From: Tindallia magadiensis
Lineage (GTDB): Bacteria > Bacillota > Clostridia > Peptostreptococcales > Tindalliaceae
Direction: 5' to 3'
Assembly (NCBI RefSeq): GCF_900113635.1
Contig: NZ_FOQA01000005.1
Span: 1-64,000 of the forward strand
DNA length: 64,000 nucleotides
Part shown: in pieces, positions 56,406-64,000 of the stretch
How the letters are laid out: the number at the start of each line of letters is the position of its first letter
Position numbering within the stretch: position 1 is the stretch's first letter
Position numbers and translations under genes: made by a program
Notes under the pieces: model-generated
What the model was told of the DNA's origin: nothing
The model's database searches: none
Seen by the model: only the letters and a program-made list of their open reading frames with translations

Positions 56406-56447
56406 AGGATAAAAAGGGTCATTTGATATTTCATTATCAAATGACCC
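56406..56447 (-). terminator. Intra-operon attenuator between tctC and tctA
   Basis: Perfect 13-bp arms (56416-56428 and 56435-56447) around a 6-nt loop, with a T5 run directly after on the minus strand. Confidence 0.75.
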
Positions 56448-56471
56448 AATGATCTTGTTATTGATTCATCA

Positions 56472-57521
56472 TTAGCTTCCGAAGTTCTGAAGTACTTCTT
56501 CAAAGCGTAACGCTTGTTCGCACATCTCTTTTAATGTTCTTTGAAAATCTTCATGACCTTCATAGTAAGCTTTCATCCCTTGATCTTCTAACATAGAAAC
56601 AAAGGCTTCATTTGTGAACATTTCCTGAAAACGGCTGTCAAGATAATCAATTACTTCCTGCGGAGTATCAGCAGGAGCATAGATGGACACAACCCCATAT
56701 TGAGACATTCCTAAGGCATCGCTTACTTCAGGATATTCTTCTACGGATGGAATGCCATCATAAAATTCAAAAGGAAGTGTTGTAAGAATCACAACCGATC
56801 CATCTTCGTGGTATGGAATAATTCCTGGCATAGCACCAAAGTATACATCGATATGACCACCTGCTGTCTGCGTTGCCGCTTCACCACCACTGTCCTGATG
56901 AACCGCTGTCATATCATAACCGATATCTCTTAACACTTCACGCCATACATCAAAAAGGACACTGGAATAGCCTACGGTTAATTCTCCCGGATTTGATTCT
57001 GTATAATCCAGTAAGTCACCAAAACTTTCAATCCCTAAGGACTCCGCTTTATCGGCATTGATCGCAATAGAAAACTGGTTCATTGCAATTCTGGATACAC
57101 CTACAATATCTTCATATGTATACGTCACATCTTCTGGCATCGCTAAAGGGCTATATCCAAAGGCAGAATCCGTTGTTGCTAACAGCGTATATCCATCCGG
57201 CTCACTGTCAATAACATGCTGTGCCGCTATCGTAAAGGCAGCTCCAGGCATATTGGTTACTTCCACAGACGTTCCAAGATAATCGGAATGTGCGGCAATA
57301 GTTCTAGCTGTCAGATCAATAGAACCTCCTGTTCCTGAAGAAACTACAATTTCAATTGGTCTTTCAGGAAAATCAAGGGCATCTGATTCTTCTGCCTTTT
57401 CCACTGGTTCTGTAACTTCTACATCCGAACTTTCGTCCACTTCTTCAGCTCCACCGGCACAACCTATCAATAAAGTAATTAATAATATTAATATCGTCGA
57501 TAAGAGTATTCTTTTTTTCAT
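56472..57521 (-). CDS. tctC: Tripartite tricarboxylate transporter substrate-binding lipoprotein TctC
   Basis: The 349-aa protein has a lipoprotein signal with lipobox LLIGC and a Bug/TctC fold: FPERPIEIVVSSGTGGSIDLTAR at the start and AAQHVIDSEPDGYTLLATT later. It is the first gene of the operon, as usual for the binding component needed in excess. The ATG at 57521 follows GGGGG; the longer frame is unlikely. Ligand unknown. Confidence 0.85.
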   Translation of the reverse strand: MKKRILLSTILILLITLLIGCAGGAEEVDESSDVEVTEPVEKAEESDALDFPERPIEIVVSSGTGGSIDLTARTIAAHSDYLGTSVEVTNMPGAAFTIAAQHVIDSEPDGYTLLATTDSAFGYSPLAMPEDVTYTYEDIVGVSRIAMNQFSIAINADKAESLGIESFGDLLDYTESNPGELTVGYSSVLFDVWREVLRDIGYDMTAVHQDSGGEAATQTAGGHIDVYFGAMPGIIPYHEDGSVVILTTLPFEFYDGIPSVEEYPEVSDALGMSQYGVVSIYAPADTPQEVIDYLDSRFQEMFTNEAFVSMLEDQGMKAYYEGHEDFQRTLKEMCEQALRFEEVLQNFGS

Positions 57522-57649
57522 ATTACACAACCCCCATGCTCTTTTTTTGACATTTTCCGGAAACATCTTCCTGATTATAGCATAGGGATCCGTTTATTGA
57601 AAATTAATTATATCTATCCGTTTTCGTTTTTTCATTCTGTTTATCTATG

Positions 57650-59809
57650 CTACTTTGCAATATCTTCACTGGAAGTAATTGGTTCGCCTATTTTATGATC
57701 CTCTTCCTTACCTTTAGCTCTTTTACTTTTTTCGATTGCACGACCACAGAAGTATTCCTGAGCATTGAGTTTTACCTTCCCCCGGCGGTCAACTCTTTTA
57801 TAAAGCCCATCAGCCCCTAGTATTCTCGTTTTTTGTGTATCTGAAAAAATAATTTCTAAGGTTCTTTCAAGACTGCTTTTCAGCGATTTATCCTCTATTT
57901 CAAACATTAACTCTACCCGGCGATCCAGGTTCCTAGTCATCCAGTCAGCACTGGACAGATAAATATTTTTTTCGCCATCATTATAAAACCGATAAATTCT
58001 TGGATGTTCTAAAAACCTTCCTACGATACTTCGCACTTCAATATTTTCACTGATCCCTTCTACTCCGGGCCTCAAGCAACAAATGCCTCTTACCAAAAGC
58101 TTTATTTTTACACCTGCCTGAGAAGCATCGTAGAGTTCTGTAATAATCTGAGGATCCACAAGGGAGTTCATCTGAGCCACAATTGCTGCCTTCTTACCCT
58201 GACGAGCATAGCCTGCTTCTCGTCGAATATATCGAGTAAAGGTCTGTCGTAGATTTAAGGGTGCTACCGTTAGTTTATACAAATCTGGTGGTTGAGAGTA
58301 GCCTGTTAACATATTAAAAAAGGCAGAGGCTTCCGCTCCATAATATTCATTGCATGTCAGCAGACCCATATCTGTATAAAGTTTTGCCGTATTATCATTG
58401 TAGTTACCCGTTCCAAGATGTAAGTATCTTTTAATTCGATCTTCCTCTTTTCGAACAACCAAAATAATTTTCGAATGGGTTTTTAATCCAACCAACCCAT
58501 AGATGACGTGACATCCAGCCTGTTCCAGTTTTTTAGCCCAAAGGATATTGTTTTCTTCATCGAATCGTGCCATTACTTCTACCAGTACCGTTACTTGCTT
58601 ACCAGCTTCAGCGGCTTCAGCCAACGCTTTGATAATCGGCGAATCTCCACTGACTCGGTACAGGGTTTGTTTAATGGCTAATACCTTTGGATCGGCGGCT
58701 GCTTCCTGGACAAGCCTTACGACCGGCTGAAAGCTATCATAGGGATGATGCAGGAAACGATCTCCCTTGGCGATAATATCAAAAATACTTTCTTCTCCGA
58801 TAAACTCAGCAGGCATAACGGGCTCAGTCGGTTCAAACAACAAATGATCAAAGCCTTTTATTTTATTTATTTTCATTAGAAAGCTAAGGTCTAAAGGCCC
58901 TTTAATAGGATATATTTCACCTTTATGTATTTCCAGTGCTGATTGCAAGAAGTCCCGAAGTACGTCATCCATCCCAGCATCTATTTCCAGTCGAATCGCC
59001 GCACCCCATCGCCTTCGTCTAATGGATTTTTCGATCTCTATTAGTAAATCTTTAGCTTCTTCTTCTTCAATGGTCAGATCCGCATTGCGGGTGATCCGGT
59101 AAGGTGCCGCCGATAATACCTGATGTCCGGAAAAAAGGCGATTTGAAAAAAGCATCATGATTTCTTCCAGCATCATAAAATTTCGCCCCGTTTTTCCTGC
59201 TGGCAATTCAACCACCCGTGGTAGGACAGAAGGTACTTGAACAGTGGCAAAGGTAGGTGATGTTGCTTCTTTTCCCTGTACCAGCATCGCAATGTTTAAG
59301 CTTCGATTCAAAATGAGAGGAAAGGGTCGACTTGAATCTACAGCCATTGGTGTTAGTACTGGATAGAGCATTTTCTTAAAATAATCTTCCAAAAAACCAT
59401 GCTGTTCGGCTGAAATCTGATCACGCCGCAACAAATAAAAGCCTTCCTTTTGTAAAAGCGGCTTCAGACTTTTATTAAAGGTATTGTACTGTTCTTTCAC
59501 CATTTGATGAACACGTTGGGAAATATGTTTCAGCTGTCGTTTAGGTGTTAATCCGGCAGGGTCTGGTTTTTGGTAGCCTGCATTTACTTGATCTTTCAAA
59601 GAGGCTACCCGTACCATGAAAAATTCATCCAAATTCGATGTGACAATGGCTAAAAATTTTAGTCTTTCAAAAAGAGGATTGTTTTTGTCTCTGCTTTCTT
59701 CCATTACCCGATGATTAAACTCCAGCCAGCTAAGCTCCCGATTAATAAAATGCCTGCTGTCATATTGATCAGAAGGCTTTATACTTTCTTTCGGCGGTTT
59801 AAGTTCCAT
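57650..59809 (-). CDS. ppk1: Polyphosphate kinase 1
   Basis: The 719-aa enzyme has the PPK1 N-terminal domain (FINRELSWLEFNHRVMEE), the catalytic His region GLVGLKTHSKIILV and LHLGTGNYNDNTAKLYTD, and a second PLD-like domain with the VRGICCLRPG loop. It makes and breaks polyphosphate. It overlaps the partner ppx gene by 11 bp. Confidence 0.95.
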   Translation of the reverse strand: MELKPPKESIKPSDQYDSRHFINRELSWLEFNHRVMEESRDKNNPLFERLKFLAIVTSNLDEFFMVRVASLKDQVNAGYQKPDPAGLTPKRQLKHISQRVHQMVKEQYNTFNKSLKPLLQKEGFYLLRRDQISAEQHGFLEDYFKKMLYPVLTPMAVDSSRPFPLILNRSLNIAMLVQGKEATSPTFATVQVPSVLPRVVELPAGKTGRNFMMLEEIMMLFSNRLFSGHQVLSAAPYRITRNADLTIEEEEAKDLLIEIEKSIRRRRWGAAIRLEIDAGMDDVLRDFLQSALEIHKGEIYPIKGPLDLSFLMKINKIKGFDHLLFEPTEPVMPAEFIGEESIFDIIAKGDRFLHHPYDSFQPVVRLVQEAAADPKVLAIKQTLYRVSGDSPIIKALAEAAEAGKQVTVLVEVMARFDEENNILWAKKLEQAGCHVIYGLVGLKTHSKIILVVRKEEDRIKRYLHLGTGNYNDNTAKLYTDMGLLTCNEYYGAEASAFFNMLTGYSQPPDLYKLTVAPLNLRQTFTRYIRREAGYARQGKKAAIVAQMNSLVDPQIITELYDASQAGVKIKLLVRGICCLRPGVEGISENIEVRSIVGRFLEHPRIYRFYNDGEKNIYLSSADWMTRNLDRRVELMFEIEDKSLKSSLERTLEIIFSDTQKTRILGADGLYKRVDRRGKVKLNAQEYFCGRAIEKSKRAKGKEEDHKIGEPITSSEDIAK

Positions 59810-61367
59810 TATTTAGCCTCCTTTTTATCCTTAGAATAGGTTTTATTCCAAAAACTTCCTGAAAAAATTCGGATTTTATTTCAAATGTCCATTCCTCCAA
59901 CAATGTATCAACATCAGCTGTACCTGAGATAATCATCTCTTTTTTTTGATGCTTTACTTTTACATCGTAAATTTTTTGACGATGACTCCTATCCATGGCG
60001 TCTGCCAATCGAAGGATGGCTGTCAGTTTGGCCGTAGTCACCCGATCTCTTCCTTTTAAACGAAGATAGGAATCATGATCCTTTTGCGGCGTACGACTGC
60101 TGTGGTATTTTGAAACATTCGCAACGATTTCCAACTCTTCTTCCGAAAGGCTGAGAATCGGTGATGCCTTAATGAGGGTATAGGAGTGTTCATAATGTTG
60201 GTTTAAGTTAACAAATTTCCCAATATCATGAAGTTTACAGGCCAGCTTAAGGAGAAATTTTTCCCGCTCTTTCATCCCATGGGTCTTTTTTAATGCATCG
60301 AAAAATAGAACTGCTTTTTCTTCCACATCGAAAGCATGCTTTTTGTCCCCATCATATTTTTTCAGTAAGTTAACGGCTTGTTGCTGAATGTCTTCATTAA
60401 ATTCTTTCAACCGATCTGTATCAAAGCGTCGGTCTATAAAATCAGATATTATGCCATCACTCAGTGATACCAATGGCGTATAGTATTGTGTTGCTTTCGT
60501 CATCTGAAAGAACTTTTTCATGATCATCAGAGAAGGTAGGAGAATGGAAGCCAGGTCCATGGATATTTGATAGGTATCCGCCATAAATTCTGCCGGTTTT
60601 TCTTGCACTTCCTTAAACAGCTTTTCAAGTGCTTCTTCAGAAATAGTATTTCCAGCTTCAGGAAACTCAGAACCATTGCAAAGACGATTAATCGCTTTCA
60701 TTTCACTTCCTAAAACTACCAAATGCCGAATCGGATATTCCTGCTGAATGTAATCGATGGCATCTAAATGACTTTCAATATACTCTTCCAACAATCGAGG
60801 AAAATCAAAGCTTCGTTTCTCAAGGTCTGAAAGCACCTCTCTCAACCTCAAATGACCCAGTTTTATATTATGAGTTAACTGCATGGATCCCCGGTCATAG
60901 ATGGTAATCTCGATGCTGCCTGAACCTACTTCCACTACCAAAACCCCTTCTTCACGAATGGCCTTATGATCTGGCAGGTTTTCCCTGATTGCTTTATAGG
61001 TTAAATATCGTTCCTGGGCATTATTAATAACCTCTACTTTCAATCCGGTTTTTAATCGTATCTGATCAATTAAATACTCTCTGTTCTGCGCTTCCCGAAT
61101 AGCACTAGTAGCTAAGGCACGATAATGACGAGAGCCGTATTCCTGCATTAATTGCTGAAAACCTGTCAAAATTTCACAGATATGCTCTACGGTTTCGTAG
61201 CTTACTTTTCCTGTTGAAAATGTGTCTTTTCCTAGAGCAGCTGGATGAGTAACTCGATCTAAAAGCCTTGTATTGCCTTCTTCATCCACTTCTACAATCC
61301 TCATTTTAAGAGAATAGGAGCCGATGTCAATGGCACTCATTACCGTAGGTTTTCGTTTTCGATTCAT
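59799..61367 (-). CDS. ppx: Ppx/GppA phosphatase linked to ppk1
   Basis: The 522-aa protein has the ASKHA motif AIDIGSYSLKMRIVEV and a modified phosphate loop VEVGSGSIEI, where most family members have DIGGGSTE. A C-terminal HD domain (KLHDIGKFVNLNQHYEHSY) follows. The ppx-ppk pairing points to exopolyphosphatase activity. The altered loop may change activity and sets it apart from the homologue at 51502-53019. Confidence 0.85.
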   Translation of the reverse strand: MNRKRKPTVMSAIDIGSYSLKMRIVEVDEEGNTRLLDRVTHPAALGKDTFSTGKVSYETVEHICEILTGFQQLMQEYGSRHYRALATSAIREAQNREYLIDQIRLKTGLKVEVINNAQERYLTYKAIRENLPDHKAIREEGVLVVEVGSGSIEITIYDRGSMQLTHNIKLGHLRLREVLSDLEKRSFDFPRLLEEYIESHLDAIDYIQQEYPIRHLVVLGSEMKAINRLCNGSEFPEAGNTISEEALEKLFKEVQEKPAEFMADTYQISMDLASILLPSLMIMKKFFQMTKATQYYTPLVSLSDGIISDFIDRRFDTDRLKEFNEDIQQQAVNLLKKYDGDKKHAFDVEEKAVLFFDALKKTHGMKEREKFLLKLACKLHDIGKFVNLNQHYEHSYTLIKASPILSLSEEELEIVANVSKYHSSRTPQKDHDSYLRLKGRDRVTTAKLTAILRLADAMDRSHRQKIYDVKVKHQKKEMIISGTADVDTLLEEWTFEIKSEFFQEVFGIKPILRIKRRLNNGT

Positions 61368-61538
61368 GGGCGCTGCTCCTTTCTTTTTTCTTCTTAGTTA
61401 CTTTTATCATTAACCGTTTTATAGCTTTATCAATATCAATGGTATTTTTATGGCTATTTTTGTATATGCTATGATTAATACCCTTTTTTCTTTAATTCTA
61501 TAAAAAACATGTCATTTATATTTTATGTATTTTGATAC

Positions 61539-61574
61539 AAAAAGAACCAGGTATCGAAATAGATTACCTGGTTC
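61539..61574 (-). terminator. Terminator of the sulfonate-type ABC operon
   Basis: Arms GAACCAGGTA (61544-61553) and TACCTGGTTC (61565-61574) with a T5 run on the minus strand. Confidence 0.85.
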
Positions 61575-61601
61575 CTATAAAAGGGGAGGGAATTAGCAAT
61601 A

Positions 61602-62378
61602 TTATGCAGTCTTTACTTTATTATATTCTTCTCCCAGCATTCTAATAAGAAGGCTGAGTAGTTTTCCATACGAAGCATCTCCCCGATCTCTCGGTCTTGG
61701 CAACTCAACAGGAATGACTTCTTTAACAGTACCTGGCGAGCCGCTCATCACAATCACTCGATCGGAAAGGTAAATGGCCTCATCTACACTATGGGTTACA
61801 AACAGGATGGTTTTTTTATCTTTTTCCCATATATCCAACAATTCTTTTTGTAGAATCATTCTTGTGTGTGCATCTAAAGCTCCAAAGGGTTCATCCATTA
61901 ACAATAATGAGGGTTTCTTTACTAATGACCTTACCATCGCAACCCGTTGTTGCATACCACCTGACAATTCATAAGGGTAGGCTTGAGAAAATTTTTCCAA
62001 CCCGACAATTTTTAAGTATTTCATCCCTTCTTCGTATCGTGTTTTTTTATTTATACCTTCAAATTCAAGTCCTAGAACAACATTATCCAGCACTGTTCTC
62101 CAAGGTAACAATGAATAGTCCTGAAATACCATCCCTATTTCCGGATGTTGCTTTTTGATGGCTTTATCTTTATAGGTTAATGAACCTTCGTTGCCATTTT
62201 CAAGACCAGCTACCATTCTGAGAAAAGTAGATTTACCACAACCTGACGGACCAAGAATGGAGACAAACTCATTTTCCGATACGGATAAAGAAAAGTCTTC
62301 AATAGCCGTTACCGAAAATCCTTTTTCACTGATATATTTTTTCCGTATTTTATCCGCTTTCAGTACAGATGATTCCAT
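61602..62378 (-). CDS. SsuB/TauB-like ABC ATPase
   Basis: The 258-aa ATPase has Walker A GPSGCGKST, signature LSGGMQQR, Walker B LLLMDEPFGALD and an H-loop in FVTHSVDEA, all in the nitrate/sulfonate/taurine style. It lies 32 bp after the permease gene and ends the operon. Confidence 0.9.
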   Translation of the reverse strand: MESSVLKADKIRKKYISEKGFSVTAIEDFSLSVSENEFVSILGPSGCGKSTFLRMVAGLENGNEGSLTYKDKAIKKQHPEIGMVFQDYSLLPWRTVLDNVVLGLEFEGINKKTRYEEGMKYLKIVGLEKFSQAYPYELSGGMQQRVAMVRSLVKKPSLLLMDEPFGALDAHTRMILQKELLDIWEKDKKTILFVTHSVDEAIYLSDRVIVMSGSPGTVKEVIPVELPRPRDRGDASYGKLLSLLIRMLGEEYNKVKTA

Positions 62379-62410
62379 TCTTTCTGCTCCTCTCCAAGCT
62401 TTCCATCACC

Positions 62411-63241
62411 TTACGAACCTGACCGGTATAGCCACCGAAATTTATACCGTTCAATAATTCGAAATAAATAATCTAGTAAGGCGCCAACCAATCCAATAGC
62501 AATCATCCCCGCTATCACAATATCGGTTCTTGCCAAGGAATAGGCATGAGAAATCATGTAGCCTACACCCGCTACACTTCCCGGAAGCATTTCAGCTGCC
62601 ACAAGGCACATCCAGGCAACCCCCATGGCAGTCCTCATTCCATTAATAATCGATGGAGCAGCCGCAGGGATGATCACCTTCAATATCAAGTCTTTTTCTT
62701 TTGCCCCTAAGGTCTTAGCTGATTCTACCAAGGTTTTAGGAACGCTTTGAACGCCATAAACGGTACTGGTTAGCATGGGAAAAAAAGCGCCTAAAAAAAT
62801 AATAAACACCATGGAAAGTTGTATTTTTCTAAAATGAAGGTATAGAAATCCAGATTGTACCGGCATATAATTTGCTAAGCTGGTAATTCCAAACCAGGCT
62901 AATACCAACGGAACCCAAGCCAATGGAGGTATCGGTCGAAAAATACCAAAAAAATTACTAAACAAGTCATGACACCGTGGCTTATAGCCCATAAGAATTC
63001 CTATCGGTACCGCAATAAGAGCCGCTAGAAAGTATCCAATCAGCACTCTGGAAAGACTGGTAAACACATTATTCGCCAAAGATCCCAGGCTAATCAGTGG
63101 CTCTGTGGGATTCAGCAGAATTCCACCGACTCTTTCTACTGGAGGCAAAACAACCATATTATCCATATGAACTGCCAATAGTTGCCATCCCACTAAAAAT
63201 AATGCTGGTAGAATTAGTGGCGTCACCGTTCTTAATTTCAT
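62411..63241 (-). CDS. SsuC/TauC-like ABC permease
   Basis: The 276-aa protein has six membrane segments and the EAA-type loop VESAKTLGAKEKDLILKVIIPAAAPSI, as in sulfonate/nitrate importers. It partners the ATPase downstream and the binding protein upstream. Confidence 0.9.
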   Translation of the reverse strand: MKLRTVTPLILPALFLVGWQLLAVHMDNMVVLPPVERVGGILLNPTEPLISLGSLANNVFTSLSRVLIGYFLAALIAVPIGILMGYKPRCHDLFSNFFGIFRPIPPLAWVPLVLAWFGITSLANYMPVQSGFLYLHFRKIQLSMVFIIFLGAFFPMLTSTVYGVQSVPKTLVESAKTLGAKEKDLILKVIIPAAAPSIINGMRTAMGVAWMCLVAAEMLPGSVAGVGYMISHAYSLARTDIVIAGMIAIGLVGALLDYLFRIIERYKFRWLYRSGS

Positions 63242-63307
63242 ATTTATCTCCTTGATAAGAGAAGAAGATCTCTCTTCTTCTCTTGATTTCTTTTTTCCCG
63301 CTTACTC

Positions 63308-64000
63308 CTACTGGGTATAACGAAAATCAAATATTTCTCCTTTAACTTCTTCGAATTCCATCCCTGCCAAGTCGCCTTCAAAATGCTCGCTGTCATCTAA
63401 GAAATGGTAAAGGATTTCGGTTCCTCGCATCCAACCTTCTGTCGGTACCGTTGTGTAACGAACTGTGGACATCTTCGCAGCTTCTTCCGGAATACCAATC
63501 CATTCGGCTACTACGATCGCTGCTTCATCTCGATTTTCATTGCTGAATTCTGCCGTATGCTCCATTAATTCCACAAAAACCGCCATAGCTTCCGGATAGG
63601 CTTCAATAGCACTTTCACTGGCTACCAAACAACAACAAGGAAAATCTACCCAATGACCTATTGGTGCATAGTCTTTTGTATCAGCCGTCTTTATACCAAC
63701 ATCTTCATACTCTGCTACCATTGGGAAAGGTGATGGCCCAACCCATCCATCTACCTGACCACTTGTTAGTGCCGGCATGTAATTGGAAGTAGCTCTTAAA
63801 TTCACGAGAAGCACGTCAGCATCACGATCGTCTGGATCTTCTGTATAGTGGATACCATTTTTATCAAGAGCACTTTTAGTAATAATGGTTACCGAGCTGG
63901 TAGGCGACAAGTAGCCTAGTGTAACCGGTTCATCCGCTTCTTTCACATATTGCTCAAATTCATCCCAACTTCCAATGCCCATATCTTTTCGAAATACCAT
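63308..64000 (-). CDS. SsuA/NMT1-like substrate-binding protein, 5' end missing
   Basis: Only the last 230 residues or fewer lie in the window; the gene continues past 64000. The part seen (GLGYLSPTSSV-like ligand loop, LTSGQVDGWVGPSPF, VVAEWIGIPEEAAKM) fits sulfonate/nitrate-type binding proteins. An unusual CCC run (DFPCCCLVASE) is present near the middle. Substrate not determined. Confidence 0.75.
   Translation of the reverse strand: MVFRKDMGIGSWDEFEQYVKEADEPVTLGYLSPTSSVTIITKSALDKNGIHYTEDPDDRDADVLLVNLRATSNYMPALTSGQVDGWVGPSPFPMVAEYEDVGIKTADTKDYAPIGHWVDFPCCCLVASESAIEAYPEAMAVFVELMEHTAEFSNENRDEAAIVVAEWIGIPEEAAKMSTVRYTTVPTEGWMRGTEILYHFLDDSEHFEGDLAGMEFEEVKGEIFDFRYTQ

Overview
The window looks like a chromosomal segment of a low-GC, monoderm, anaerobic Firmicute of the class Clostridia. 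The evidence is AT-rich DNA, strong AAGGAGG ribosome sites, PyrR-type attenuation of pyrB with a linked pyrI, a secretin-less Tad pilus cluster, and several lipoprotein-anchored ABC or tripartite importers. An amino-acid-fermenting, possibly haloalkaliphilic lineage is a guess from the acidic proteins. I see no rRNA, tRNA, CRISPR array, prophage or insertion sequence.

Layout. Positions 1-307 hold no gene but a long imperfect palindrome. Positions 308-3581 encode an SLC13-type permease and a CstB-like persulfide dioxygenase/rhodanese. Positions 3706-6533 are a YtrA-type GntR regulator with an ABC exporter, led by a promoter that overlaps a palindromic operator. Next come an M19 dipeptidase and a YqfW-like HAD protein. 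A signalling block (9013-13201) follows: a cytosolic CBS/chemoreceptor protein, an EAL/CBS c-di-GMP phosphodiesterase and a chemoreceptor with no sensor domain. Positions 13392-15601 carry a PH-like membrane protein, an RDD protein and SppA.

Positions 15806-31876 form a long minus-strand block around a complete monoderm Tad (Flp) pilus system: two tandem identical Flp pilins, prepilin peptidase, a third pilin, three TadE/G-like pseudopilins, CpaB, TadZ, TadA, TadB and TadC. Downstream lie a DUF192 protein, two coiled-coil proteins sharing a DivIVA-like GGYS motif, an AraC regulator fused to a GH39-like region, a TauE-family permease and an HD-GYP protein. The block is preceded by a 584-bp non-coding region with a diverged 58-bp repeat.

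Positions 32461-43000 hold an alanine symporter, a Cache chemoreceptor, an ABC-2 exporter operon with its own lipoprotein, and divergent pdxR/pdxS without an adjacent pdxT. Positions 43078-48483 are an ABC importer of unknown substrate with a DUF3798 lipoprotein. Its promoter is followed at the predicted transcript start by a 147-nt domain closed by an 11-bp helix, the best candidate here for an undescribed riboswitch-like element. Then come an orphan PTS-IIC-like membrane protein, PyrR-attenuated pyrB-pyrI, a Ppx/GppA phosphatase, a tctC-tctA-tctB-patB-like operon with an internal attenuator, ppx-ppk, and a SsuABC/TauABC-like importer cut by the right edge.

Recurring themes are c-di-GMP and chemotaxis signalling near pilus genes, sulfur chemistry (CstB, two possible sulfur-anion permeases, C-S lyase, sulfonate-type ABC) and polyphosphate/ppGpp-type phosphatases.
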